64,000 bases of DNA from Rhodotorula mucilaginosa (taxonomy: Eukaryota > Basidiomycota > Microbotryomycetes > Sporidiobolales > Sporidiobolaceae): the NCBI GenBank assembly GCA_034406715.1, contig CP137878.1:558001-622000 (forward strand), in the 5' to 3' direction. A program made the translations under genes and the position numbers. This document shows, piece after piece, positions 10,877 to 22,791 of this stretch. Position 1 is the first letter of the stretch. Every line of letters starts with the position of its first letter. The notes below the pieces were generated by a model. It was not told the origin of the DNA and did no database searches. It saw only the letters and a list, made by a program, of their open reading frames with translations.

Positions 10877-13800
10877 TTAGGCGAGGTACCTGAGAGCGAG
10901 TGCCAAGATGTAAACGAGTTTTGGTCAGCAAGAATGAGGCAAGCAAGAGAGGGGAACAGAGGCGAAATCTCTCTGCCGCTCGCAACGCACCTGTACGTGT
11001 CCCGGCTGCCTTCCTCGCGCTCAATGTACTCGCGATCGAGCATCGCGTCGATCCCCTTCTTGACGTCCGGAACCCGAGGCTGGAACCGCGCCTTGAGTTG
11101 GTCGACCGTCTCGGCGATCAACTGCTGGTGCTTCATCGTCTTGCGCGACTTCATGATGCTGTATGCGTGCGAGGACGATCGAGTGACCATGAGCTATGCG
11201 CTTCTTCAGGCAGGAACGATGGCTCAAGAGGGCTCGGGTTCTCCGATCGCACACGTACCGGACGATCGTAGCCTGGATCAAGAGCTTGCGGTCCTCGTCG
11301 ACGTGCTGTTCAGCATTGGACGCAATAAAAAGTCAGTCTCCGGGCGAAACCCAGGACCGAAAGCGTCTGTGCTGCTCGGGCGAGACGAAGTTACCTTCAT
11401 GACCTCTGCACTCTCGGCCTTCTGCTCCGCCTTGACGGGCACGTTGAGCGGGACCCTGATCTTCTTACTCTTGAACCCGAGGTTCAACTCGTACGTCGCG
11501 CCACCGTCCTTCTGCTCGAGCACGCGCTGCTTGACCAAGATCGCCAGGACGGGTTTGAGCGTCTCGGCGTTGAGACCGGTGCCGGTCTCGAGGTCGCTGT
11601 ACGAGAGGGCGTCCGACCCGGCGGATTGGAACTGGAGGAGGACGCAGGCTTGGTACGTCGAGACGACGAAAAAGTACTTTTGAGGCGTGTACAGCGTGCG
11701 GAGCCTGCCCGGGGTCACACCACACGACGACGACGACGAATGGTCACGTTTTGCGTGCGCGTCAGCCAAGCCAGGTTCGAAAGAGCAAGAGAGAGGAAAA
11801 CGGGCGAACGCAACTCGTTGCGGCAGTGCTGCCAGAGCCAGTTGAGCTTGCGCCCCGTGTGCTTGTTGACGTAGTACTGCTCGAAGCGCTCCTTGCTCTT
11901 GACGAGTTCGGCGGGCATGTTGAGCTTCGTCGTCGGCGCCGACAGCGGCCACGCCGCCGTCGAGAGGACGAGCGCCGAAAAGTCGACCTGCATGTCCTTC
12001 TCGTCGGTCGCGTGCGTCTGCGCCATCTTCTCCTTGAACGCCGCGTTCAGGTCGCGGTTCAGCTGCATGTCTTGGAACATGCGCTGCAACTTGGACGTGT
12101 ACTCGAACCCGCACGCGTCCTTGAGTTTGCCAATCATCGACGACTCGGCGTCCTCGGACGCCGACGTGTCCTTGATCAACCGCGACGACAGCATCTTGGA
12201 GTAGAACTTCATAAAGACGTCCTTGTCCTCGACGTACTTGAACACGGTCATCTGCGCCGCCCAGTTCCGGGTGTGAGTCAAGGGAGGAGGCGCAATGGCG
12301 GGGGGGGAGGGGAAACAAGAGAACAGGGCTCACCGTGTCCGTCAGAGCCTGCTCGACATCCGCCTCCTCGGAAGCCTTGTTGCTCTTGCGCAACAGACCA
12401 TCGGCGAAACGCGCCACCAGTTCGGGCGACTTGTTCGCAGTCGGGCAGGCCGCGTTCCGGTTGACGTACTCGCGGCAGGCCTGCGCAAGTGATGCCGTGG
12501 AGAGGGGGTTCCAGGTCAGTCACGGGGCTGCGCAGGTAGGTGGAAATGGCGAGAGAGGCCTCGGAAGCAGCCAGCCAGCAGCGGGGACAAGCGGTAAAGG
12601 AAATTAAAGAAGAGAGAAAGAGAGAGAGAGAGAGAGGCAGACTGACCCTGTCGAGGCTGGCGACAAAGCCCTGATCTCCCCTGAACGCCTTCCCGACCAA
12701 CTCGTTGTTCTTCCTGTGCACGACCAACAGCGACTCGACATACGCCTTGGGTTCGACCGCCACGTCCTTCTTCTCCTTCTCCTTGCTTCCACCATTCGCA
12801 CCCGCCGCCGCCGCCGCCGCGTCGCCATTGGTCGGAGCAGTCGGAGCAGTGGTGGCGCTGCTCCCGACTGCACGTTCGACGCTGTCGATTCCGGCTTTCT
12901 TGACGTGCGCTTCGAACCGCTCCCGCAAGGGGTCGAGGCCGGACGGGATGCGAGACAGGAGGAGGAACATGCGGTGCAGGTCGGCTTCTTGTTCTTGGTC
13001 CAGCAGCTGTGTGTGTTTCGTTTCGGGCGCACGACGACGACGACGACGACCACGATTCGAAGTGGAAAAAGGAAACGGGAGAGGAGAGGTAGTTTCCTCA
13101 GTCAGTCAGGAATGCCTCTCGGTTCCAAAAAATCCGAGTGCCCTTCGCCAGTCAGTAAGAGGGAGGGAGACTCACGCGCTGGAACTCTTCCTGCATGATC
13201 TCGGCATGGTTCTTGACGAGCACCTCCTCGCATTTGGCAATCAACGCCTTTCTCGTGCTCGCGTGCAAGTACAAGTCGACGCGGTTCTCCTCGTCCTGCA
13301 AGCGCGCTTCGGCCTTTTTCATGTACTCGGTCACGCTGTTGCCGGCGAGGAATTGCTCCGACTCGGCTTGGTAGTACGTCTCGGTCGCCTTGATGAACGG
13401 CGACTCGAACGCCGACCGGTACACTTCGAGGTTCTGCCGGTTCGTGTCGGCTTCGTCCAAGCCGAGCGCGACTGCAGCGATGGGAGGTTGTTAGCTCGCG
13501 CGCCAGTGACAGCAGGACAGACACAGAGAGAGAGGGGGAGAACTCACCGAACGAGTCGATGACTTTTTTGACCAGGTCGGTCTCGATCGTTTCGCCGTTC
13601 CTCTGCTTCTCGATCAACTTGAGGACGGCCGACGTGAGCTTGTTGCTACCGCCGCTCTGCAGCAGCGAGTAGAAGTACTCCTTCCACGAGACGAGCGCGA
13701 GCTAGCGAACAAAACCACAAAACCCCTCGAGTCAGTTGACTTGTTCGCCCCAGCGAGTTGCAGCAACACAAAAACTCACGATGTAGACGATGTAGACGTT

Positions 13801-14705
13801 TTTGCGTCCCTCGTCCTTTTCGCGCTTGACCCAGTGGCGGTTGAGGTAGGTGAAGAGCCTGTTGACGTAGGAAGCGCCGGTCGTGTAGCGGTCCCACTCG
13901 CGGGTGTAGTAGCGGAGGAGGGGTTCGTCGGTCAAGTCGGCCGCTTGCTAAAGAAGAGGGAGGGAGGGGGCCGCGCGTGTGAGTTGCGCGAGACTTGTGG
14001 GCGGGCATACACTCGGGGAGGGAGATGGCGTACCTCGCGGACTTGCTTGAGGTGGCTGATAAAGTACTGCTGAAGGTGCTTGTAGAGGTCGGCTCCCATC
14101 AGGTTGGCGCCGCCTGGGTGCACACCGAAGACGACGGTCAGGTTCAGCCAGTCAGCGGTCGGAAGGTGAGGGAGTGGGGGGGGGGACTGACTCCTGGTGC
14201 TTGAAGCTGCGACGCCGATGGTCTCGTTGACACCTCCCGAGTTCATGCGGCTGGAAGTGCAGTAGTTGTACGAGACGGTGTAGAGCTGTGTCACGAGTGG
14301 GGGCAGGAGGGGGTTCAGTCCCGGGGGAGTCTCAGGAACACGGACGAAGAGGGCAGAGGGTAGCGCACGTCCATGTACTTCTTGTAGCTCATTCCTTCCG
14401 ACAGGCGAGTCATGATGTGGTCTGCGGGGCGAGGGTCAGTCGGGTCCTCGTCTCGTCTCGGTCGGGTGGAGGAGATGGAGGAGGACTGACCGACTCCTTG
14501 TTCGAGGAAGTGCCATGTCGCGTTCAGGTCTGTAGGAACTGTCAGTCAGTCTGTGGCTCTCTCTGGCAGGCGAACGTGTGGCAGCGAGTGCATACCGCGG
14601 CTGTCTGGCAGACCCGACTTTGCGGCGAGCGGCGGCCTGCGAGCGAGAGCGAGGGGCGGGGATCAGCTGCTGGGCGAGACTAGGGCGTGAACACGTGGCT
14701 CACAT
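10877..14705 (-). CDS. CUL1: Cullin-1 (Cdc53), SCF ubiquitin-ligase scaffold
   Basis: Sixteen exons give 802 residues: 14705-14704, 14636-14596, 14529-14491, 14421-14369, 14285-14192, 14113-14034, 13947-13780, 13701-13548, 13471-13176, 13006-12647, 12480-12334, 12251-11815, 11704-11395, 11305-11259, 11158-10991 and 10889-10877. All phases agree. Recognisable blocks are MTRLSEGMSYKKYMD, the IEKQRNGETI block, YMKKAEARL, FKYVEDKDVFMKFY, SSMIGKLKDACGFEYTSKLQ, and the neddylation region IMKSRKTMKHQQLI ending DTYRYLA, where the Lys in IMKSRK is the NEDD8 site. It scaffolds Skp1/F-box and Rbx1. The start codon appears split by intron 1 (AT|G) and the last coding exon is 13 nt. It diverges from the Kin4-like kinase gene. 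Confidence 0.93.
12618..12636. repeat. (GA)n microsatellite in a CUL1 intron
   Basis: A run of ga repeats lies just downstream of a donor site; on the coding strand it reads as a long pyrimidine tract within the intron. Confidence 0.8.
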
Positions 14706-14901
14706 GGCTGCGTCTCCCCGTTCGACTGCTCTCGAGCGAGCAAAGCGGGGGGAAAGAGAGCCAAAGTCGGGAACAAGAGGCTTCCACTCCGATCTCTCGC
14801 TCTCTCCACACACACGCTCACGGGGAGGGCTTTCCCAGCTCGAGCATTGCTGCCATTATCGAACCACTCGCTAGGCTCAGGGCGAGGAGGAACGGGGCGA
14901 G
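14706..14901. promoter_or_regulatory. Divergent promoter CUL1 / Kin4-like kinase
   Basis: Only 196 bp separate the two start codons, so the genes must share or overlap promoter elements. I see no clear TATA box. Confidence 0.55.
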
Positions 14902-17900
14902 ATGGCGGCTTCTTCGTCGAGTTACCGCTCCGCTCGCTCTCGCAACTCGCATTACCACAAGCAGCACGAGGCGAGTCGCCTGCTTAATCACAGAGGGGGG
15001 AGATCGGACTGACCCCGCGGACACCCGACCCCGCAGCTCGCCAACGCCTATTCCGCCCTCGCGACCGAATTGACAAAGACGGAAATTCGAACCATAGGCG
15101 GCTACTCGCTCGGCCGCATCATCGGAGAAGGTACTGCTGCTTGTGATTGCTCCTTCGTGCAGTCGCTGAACTGACTGCGCCCATGTAGGCACTTTTGGCA
15201 AAGTCCGACTCGGCGTGCACCGTCTCACCGGAACCAGAGTCGCCATCAAACAGGTCCCCAAAAGCTTGCCTTCCGTGAGTTCCCTCCTCCGACTAGACTA
15301 GACACGGTGGGTACAGACTCCTGACGTAACCCGCCCCCCGCCCGCACGCGCAGTACTCGCCGTCGGATCCGTCGTCGCCTCTGTCCTTGTTGACCCGCGA
15401 GATCCACCACCACCGCCGCCTCCGCCACGCTCACGTCCTCTCGCTCTTTGAACTCGTCGCGACCGAATCCTCCATCTACCTCGTCACCGAACTCTGCGCC
15501 GGAGGCGAACTGTTCGACTACCTCGTCGAACAAGACCAAGCCCGACTCTCGCTCCCTGAAACCCGTCGCATCTTTGCCCAACTCGTCCTCGGCGTCGCCT
15601 ACCTCCACGGCGAAGGCGTCGTCCACCGAGACCTCAAGTTGGAAAACGTCTTGCTCGACGAGAATGTCAACGTCAAGATTGCCGACCTCGGGTTCGGCAG
15701 AGAGTTTGAAAAAGGTCGCTTCATGGACACCCGCGTCGGAACCCTCGGCTACATGGCCCCCGAAGTCGTCGCAGGCCAACGATACCTCGGAGAAGGTGCG
15801 CCGTTCGTACCCCTTTCTCTTCCCCCCACACTCCGTTCACACTGCGCACGAAAACAGAGGTCGACATCTGGTCTCTCGGCGTGATTCTCTATGCGCTCTT
15901 GACCGGCTCGCTCCCGTTCGACGACGACGATGAAGGCGTCATGCGTCAACTCATCCTCGAATGTAAATATCAAGTGCCGAGCTGGCTCGACCCAGGTTCG
16001 TTTTGGCCCTCACACAGCTCTTCTTGTTTCGCGCGAGCCTCTCGATGAAAACTGATGTCACGACCTCTGCAATGCAGACGCCGCCTCGTTGGTGCGATCC
16101 ATCCTGGTGCTCGACCCGCTGCGACGCGCCTCACTCAAGGACATCCTCTCCCACCGCTTCTTCACCCGTCCGAGCACTTCCAAGGCGGCCGCGTCCTCGT
16201 CGTCGTTATTCCCGGCGTCTCCTTTACCCCCGTCTCCCAAGCCTCCTCTCCTCAATTCGCCCGGTCTCGGATTGAGCGACAGCGGGAACAACCATGACGA
16301 CCACACGGCGCGAGGGCCTACATCGTCACCCCCAACACCACTACTGCCGTCACCCAATCCCTTCCTGAGCGAGGTCCAACGCGGTAAACAGCGTGCGATG
16401 GACTTGCCGGTCGAGGAGGAGGATCCTGGACTGGCGACAACGATAAAGACTACCTCTGCCTCTGCCTCGCCGCCCTCCTCGTACGGATTCGGTCGTCCGC
16501 CTTCTGCCTCCTGTCCTTCAGCACTTCCTCCTCACATGGCCAGCGCAGCAACGGCGAGTAGTCCGACCCCTCGAATCCGCCGACATCCCTCAACCGCCTC
16601 GATCGATTTCGGACCTTCAGCTCCTCCGGCTCCTTCTTCAGCGGCGGCGGCGGCGACGCAATTGTTCCTCCCCCCTGCGATGCAACGGACTAGTTCGGCG
16701 GGTGCGGTCAGCGTCAGTTCGCTCCGCACGAGCATGACGGCGGCGGGTCCGACTTCTGCGGGGGCGGGGGCGGGGGCGGGGCCAGGCAGCGGCGGGACGG
16801 GGAGGCGGAGAAGGAGCGTCGGGAGTGTAAGGAGTTTGAGGATGCAGGAACTGTCCGAGGGGGAAGAATCCGCTTCTGCTGCCGCCGCGATTTCGCCTGC
16901 ACGAGGGGGACTCGGGCACCCGACTGCTGGGGAGGAGGAGGAGGACTTGAGCAGTGCGGTGGCGCAGCAGCGGCGGCCTCCTGTCGCTTCTTCGGTCGCT
17001 TCCGTCGACGAGGACGGGGACGAGTCGTTGAACGGAGAAGGGGCAGAGGAGGAACCGATCGACTACGTCTCTCTCCTTCTGACCACTTCGGCAGCGCCTC
17101 CCCTCCTCTCCACTCCGGAAGAACAGCGACTCCTCCAGCAGTTGTCCCTCCTCGGTTTCGACACCGGCCAGGTCTCGCATTCGGTCCGAACCAGCGCGTG
17201 CGACAGTTGCAGTGCGACCTGGTGGATGTTGAGGCGGAAACGTGAGGCCGAGGTGGAGCGGGAGGATCAAGCTGCGGCGACCGTGACGCAGGCACGGGCT
17301 TCGTCTTTTCCTCTTGAGGGAGGCGGCGATGGTGGTGGCGAGTCAGGCGGCGAAGGCAAACTGAGTCGAACGAATTCGCTGCGGAGTATTCGCCGCTATA
17401 CGGGCTCGATCCGAGATCCTGCCGCAGTTCTGAACGACCCGCCGGACGACGACGATGCCAGTAGTCCGCCACCGCCGCCGCCTCGACTGTACCGGGACGA
17501 GTTCCTCGAGATTCTGACGGAGGAACAAGGACCGCTTTCGCCCCTCCCGATGACTGTGCCTCTCGAACTCGTCGGGTCGTCGTCAACGTCGCCGTCGCCG
17601 CCGTCGGATACTCCGCCCCTTCATACCAAGGAACGGACCTTGTCGAGAGGGACAACAACAACAGCCGAACCACCTGCCGCCTCCGCTCGGGCTCCCTCAC
17701 CTCCGCATACGCCGCCACGACGGCCGTCCGTAGCGCCCGTCACGCCGGCAGCGACCTTGACTTCGCCGACGATGGTCAACGCGCCGGCGACGCCGAGTGC
17801 AAAGTCGCAGGCTCACCACGGCAGCGGCGACGATGCCGAAGCGAGGCTCTCGTTCTTCTTGAACGCCGCCGAGATGCCGTCATCAGCGTCCGCGTCCGCT

Positions 17901-20306
17901 ATCCTGTCGTACTTCCCGACGGTCGACCCGCCGTCTCATCACTCGTCGCCGACGGCAAAACGGACCGGGCTTTCGCAGTCGCTTTCGCACAATAGTCTGA
18001 CGGGCGTCGGCGTCGGCGAGCACGCGCCGAGTGTATCCGGTGGCGGTGGCGGTGGCGGCGAGGAGCTCGTCTCTGAAGAAGGGTACCGTGGTGACCGCGC
18101 TCGAGCAGGAAGCGTCAGCCTACTCGCGCGCGCGACCACCGCGATCGGTCAAGGTCTCGCCTCTCTTTCTCAGACGGGAACAGCAGCGGATGACGCCGAA
18201 GGGGAATACACGCCTCGTCAAAGCTCGTCGAAGTTGCCGGTTCCTCAAGCGTCGCGTTCGGCGGCGTCGACGACGGCGACCCCTTCGCCAAATGTTGGGA
18301 ACAAGCCTCTCGAACCGAGTCCTTCGCGACCGGTCGCCGTTCATGCCAGCGCTTCTGCCCCGATGGCGATGCAAGGTTACGCTCCGATCGCCGCGACGGC
18401 AGTCTCGCCTTCACCACGACCGGCGGCGCGCCTGGTCGTCTCATCCTCCCCGGCGGCATCTCCTGCTCGTTCGACGTCGCTTCGAACCCTGCCGCTGCCT
18501 GCCGCCACGAAACTTCCTCCAAGTTCGAGCGCGGTGAATGCTGGACAGCAGAGACAGGCGCTCGGTCGCTCCGTCAGCAGTGCCAGCACAAACGGGGGCG
18601 GCAGCAAGAAGAACAAGGGCGGTAACCTTTTGACCACTTTTAAGCACTGGTTCGGGCAGGACCCGCGCAAGCGCAAACGGGTCTCGATGTCACCTCGACT
18701 CGGCGCCGTCGGCAGCGACGGCTCGACTCCTTCCGGCGGCGGCGTGAGCGTCGGACGGAGTCACTCGATGTACGTCGCTTCGACCCCGGCACGGGCCTCG
18801 GCCCCGCTCGCGATCGCAGGAGGTCGACCGCCGGTGGGCAGTCGCAAGTCCTCCTATAACAGTGCCTATGCGGGCGCGCCTGCCAGTGCCGGTAGTGCAG
18901 CGACCATGTCGCGGCGTTCCTCCGTGTCGTCCGCTCATCGGGGGGCGCCGCCTTTCCTCTTCGATCATGCGGCGACGCCGATGCGGAACAACGGCGGTCA
19001 ACCGCGCCGACGCCGACTTAGCGACGCGAGCCGGACGAGTCGCAACAGTCTCAGTGAGCGGGGCGACAACTCGAGACCTTCCTCGGTCCGGTCGTACGGC
19101 GGTCCTGGTGGTGGAAGTGCGACTCGACGGCAGCAGCACCGTCATTCGACCGGCGGCGCCTCGAGCTCGCCGAGCGGGTCGTACATCACGGCCAAGGAGA
19201 TGTACCGCCGCCCTCCGACGACGACGACGGTGCGTCGGCGACATGGCTCTCGCGGCCGACCGGCATCCGAGATGGCCGCGACAAGCTCGCGGCAGCAGCA
19301 GCAGCACCGACGTACGGCATCCGGTGCGAGCTCGATCCACAGGAGCAGCTCGGGCTCGATGATTGCTGGAGGTGTTGCTAGCGATGATGACGACTATGTC
19401 GACGAGGAGGACGTGGGCGGCGGCGAAGATCCTATCATGGAGGAAGATGAGGAAGAAGGCGAACGGACCGAATCGGCCGAGCTGACTCGGGACGTTGCGC
19501 GAGCCAAAGCGCTTCGGATCCTGAGCGGTGGTGACGAGAACGGCGGCGGCGTAAAGGTGGAGGGCCCTCCTTCTGCTTTGGGACCCCCTCTTGTGTCCAG
19601 GTCGAGCACCTCCTCTCCCGCCCTGTCGTCAACGAATACGTCTTTGCGGAGCAGCACGGCACCGTCTTCTTCTCATTATCACGCGACCACTTTTACAGCG
19701 CACAAGACTACGCACTTGTTTGGTTCACCGTTGCAGCCACACGCGGCGACGACCATCACAAGCGCGAATGCCCTCTTGCCTGCTTCTTCCTCTCTGTCTC
19801 GCCGCGCGACGATCCCGGTCCACGCCGCCGCCGCCGCCGCCCCTCGACGAGATGTCTTTGCGCCGAAGGAGACGACGAGCGGCGATTGGGTCGACGAAGA
19901 CGACGAGCTTGCGGGCTATGGAGGCGGTCTCGGACAAGGCAACACCAATGCCACCGAAACTGCCGCCGCCAGCCTGGATCGCTCCTCCTCGTCGCGGGTA
20001 CAACAATCGGCGGCGGCGGCCTCCAAGTCGGGTCCGCAAGTCTCTCCTGGTCTCGGTCCTTCTTACGTCGACAGCCCAGTCGCGGGCAAGGTTTGGTCCA
20101 CCGTCAGTGGCGGCGGTGGCATGGCGAGCGGAGCGTCCGCTGCGAGGTTCGAGAGTCGCTATGCCGGCATTGCGGGTGCGGCACTCTCTCCTCCAGGGAG
20201 CGACCCGCCGATGCTCGGAACGACGACCGGCGGACTCGCCTCTGCGCCCCGACAGTCCAAGTGGGCTCAGGCGGCGCCGGATATTGTAGAGGAGGAGGAA
20301 GAATGA
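14902..20306 (+). CDS. CAMKL-group protein kinase (Kin4/Frk1-like) with ~1,390-residue disordered tail
   Basis: Exons 14902-14970, 15037-15130, 15189-15274, 15354-15795, 15858-15995 and 16078-20306 encode 1,685 residues. The kinase domain spans ~46-310: IGEGTFGKV (52-60), AIKQ lysine, TELCAGGELFDYLVE, HRDLKLEN (174-181), then DLG at 194-196 in place of DFG, and YMAPE. A variant DFG is unusual, but the other catalytic residues are present. Intron 1 fits only as a GC-AG intron (gag|gcgagt). The tail is Ser/Pro/Thr-rich with poly-acidic and poly-Ala runs, except for one ordered, basic patch, TTFKHWFGQDPRKRKR, near residue 1,140. Kin4 acts in the yeast spindle-position checkpoint; transfer of that role here is inference. 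Confidence 0.88.
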
Positions 20307-20383
20307 AACCATGGCGCAATCTCCTCATTGGACTCGGTTCTGGGACGTTCACACAGACGGGACACTTTCTTCCTTGAAAAGGC

Positions 20384-20401
20384 AGAGAGAGAGAGAGAGA
20401 G
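20384..20401. repeat. (GA)n microsatellite
   Basis: A short ga run in the 3' flank between the convergent kinase and PRE7 genes. Confidence 0.8.
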
Positions 20402-20475
20402 GGATGCTGCTTGGTGCAAACTATGGATACAATGCAAACAAAAGGAAGAGAGGCGACTACTCGAGAACACGCCTC

Positions 20476-21505
20476 TCAGTCCTGCTTCAAGGCTGTTTCA
20501 AGTACAGGCGTGGTCCGCCGTCAGCCTCCAACTTTGGGTACCAGACCGCCACCGGAGAAGTGAACTCACGCATGTGGACCCATCGGACGCCTTCGTCCTT
20601 GTGGATGATGAGCATGTCGAGGCCGTCGCCGACTTCGATGTGTCGCTCGGCCGCGCCGGTAAAGGCGTCCGTCAACAGTTCTTGAACCTCTTTCAGCTCA
20701 AACTCGGGTCGCTCGCCCTTGACGGGAGGGGGCGCGGACGGGTCGGGAACTTGGTTCTTCTTGTAGATCTGGCGACGGGAAGAAGATACACGAGTGAGTG
20801 AGTGAGTGTCAGTAGGTTCGCATCGGAACGAAAGAGCGGGACTGGCGCACCATGTTGTCGAGGAAAGGCTGCACGAGGGATTGTGCGCTGCCGTGGGCGC
20901 GGCAGCTCTCGCGCTCGTACGAACCGACGGGGTCGAACGAGTAGACGGCGCCGGTCCCGTCGCGATCGATGCCAGCGACTGGGAGATTCCGTCGCATGTG
21001 CTTTTGGTCAGCTTCCTGCCTCGGAATAGTTTGAGCGCCGCGAGAGCAACGTACGGATTACGTAAGAGTAGTACGGGAAGAAACGCTTGCCGTAGAGCAT
21101 GGTCTGTACGAGGCGGGCGATGGACTGGAGGGACGGGACCTCGCTGTGGGTGTGGTAGTACCACTCGAGGCGCTGCTTGAGTTTCTTGACGAGGTTCATG
21201 GCGTCGCCCATGAAGCCCTGCACGGCGATGGCCGTCTCTGGCGTGAGCTGGAAGACGCGCTTGGCGGTGCGGGTCTCGATGTTGTAGCCGGACGACTGCC
21301 GCGTGTCGCCCGCGATGACGGCAAACTTGGACGACGAGATGGCGAGGATCGACCCGCCGTTGTCCTGTAGTCCCACGCCTGTCAGTCCGTTTGTCTCGCC
21401 TCGTGCGTGTTGACGCGTTGAGGGGAGTCGTCAGCGGGGGAGGGAGGAGGACGAGGCGAGGGCACTCACCGCGTACGGGTTGAACTGATGCTGCACGGGT
21501 CCCAT
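20476..21505 (-). CDS. PRE7: 20S proteasome beta-6 subunit (Pre7/PSMB1)
   Basis: Exons 21505-21470, 21364-21055, 20978-20851, 20768-20570 and 20492-20476 encode 229 residues. The order of motifs is that of beta-6: [43 protein letters not shown]-type block (here [15 protein letters not shown]), [31 protein letters not shown]. The protein ends in LKQD after a 17-nt last exon, which matches the LKKD-type ends of the family; reading straight through the last intron gives an unrelated tail. This is a non-catalytic subunit (no N-terminal active Thr) of the proteasome core beta ring. Confidence 0.93.
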
Positions 21506-21893
21506 GGCGGTGCTAGATACAACTCTGGCTATGCTATGCTAGCCCGGGTTTGCGTCGACGTGTCAAGTGCCGAAAGGTCAGCCTCGTCTCCATCGCAAAG
21601 TCGTCGTCATCTCCGCGTTGGCCTCTCTCTTTACGCGGCCACTACCAAACGGACTGACCAGAGACGGGAAATACAGGAATGTTTGTGCATCGGCATACCG
21701 AATTCTTGCTAGCTGCATCGAGGCTCGTGCGCTCGCCCCAAAAGCCTTGGCGTGCTCCATTTCTGGACCCCTCTGACTCGGAATCCGACCTGCTCCTCGT
21801 GTCTTGCTCAGCGTCGTGTGTGCTCTCTTCATTCTCTCTTGCTCCGTCAAAGCCCATCATCTGCTACACGCGCTCGAAAGCTCGCACAGGATC
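21506..21893. promoter_or_regulatory. Divergent promoter PRE7 / short-chain dehydrogenase
   Basis: About 390 bp between two start codons. I see no strong known element, including no clear copy of the yeast proteasome element GGTGGCAAA. Confidence 0.45.
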
Positions 21894-22791
21894 ATGACTT
21901 CTTCCCCGACCGTCTACTTCGGTCCGGCGGCGAAGAGGTCCTTGCTCGTCCGGCCGGTGCTCGGAAAGCGTTGACGCACCTTTCCCCCGTCGTGCCCACA
22001 GTCTCTGGCGCCAACAGGCCGAACGGTCTCGGCTTCCACCTCGCGCGCCAACTCGCTCAACTCCCCGACTCGCTCGTCTTTGCCGCGGTGCGCAACCCGC
22101 CCACCGCGACTCAGCTCGCTGCCTTGGCCAGCGAGAGAGACAACGTCATAGTGGTCAAGCTGGATGTCACGTCGGAAGCCGATGCGCAAGAGGCGGCCAA
22201 GATGGTCAAGGAACGAGCGGGCAAAGTCGACGTGTTGATCCCCTGCGCCGGTTCGCTCCCGTCCCCTCCTGTTGTTGCCGAATTCCCCACAGAGATGCTG
22301 ACGCCGCAGGCGGCATCTCAGGTATCTGCCACCCTGGCTACCTGCGCGACCAAGACCTGAACGAAGCTCGCGACATGTTCGCCGTCAACACCCTCGGCCC
22401 GATGATCCTCTGGCGCGCCTTCCTCCCCCTCCTCCTCGAGAGTCAACATCCTATCTTTGTACCTCTATCCAGCATGGCGGGATCAATGACCTGCGCGATG
22501 CCGATCCCGACGGGTTACTACGGCGCGAGCAAAGCCGCGCTCAATTTCTTGACCGTCAAGGCCCATACCGAACACGAGCCCTTGTGCGCGTTTGTGTGCT
22601 CACCCGGTCTCGTCATGACTGATATGACGACCCAGACCATGTCGCACCCGGACTTGCCGCGTCCGCCAGAGGAGTATATCGTCGACGTCGAGGAGAGCGT
22701 CGCCGGCATGATCAAGGTCATCAAGTCGGCCACGCGCGACACGTGCGGCGGCAAGTTCATCGACTACAAGGGGCAGCCCGTGCCGTGGTGA
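21894..22791 (+). CDS. NAD(P)-dependent short-chain dehydrogenase/reductase
   Basis: Best model: exons 21894-21921, 22002-22250 and 22322-22791, giving 248 residues. Classical SDR features are in order: the nucleotide loop SGANRPNGLGF, LDVTSEAD, a VNTLGPM segment, the catalytic Ser in LSSMAGS, the YGASK Tyr/Lys pair, and the CSPGLVMTDM segment after it. The sequence resembles small cytosolic SDRs of the norsolorinic-acid-ketoreductase or C-factor type; the substrate cannot be inferred. The first donor (gtccgg) is atypical. The second acceptor could instead be 12 nt upstream (22310), adding four residues in frame; the distance from the ctgac branch point favours 22322. Confidence 0.8.

Noticed and set aside
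12618-12636. GA-rich tracts as remnants of mobile elements
   Set aside because: They are simple microsatellites inside introns and 3' flanks, with no terminal repeats or coding parts.
20487-20570. PRE7 ending by read-through of the last intron
   Set aside because: Splicing to a 17-nt exon gives the family-typical LKQD end; the read-through tail is unrelated to beta-6 subunits.
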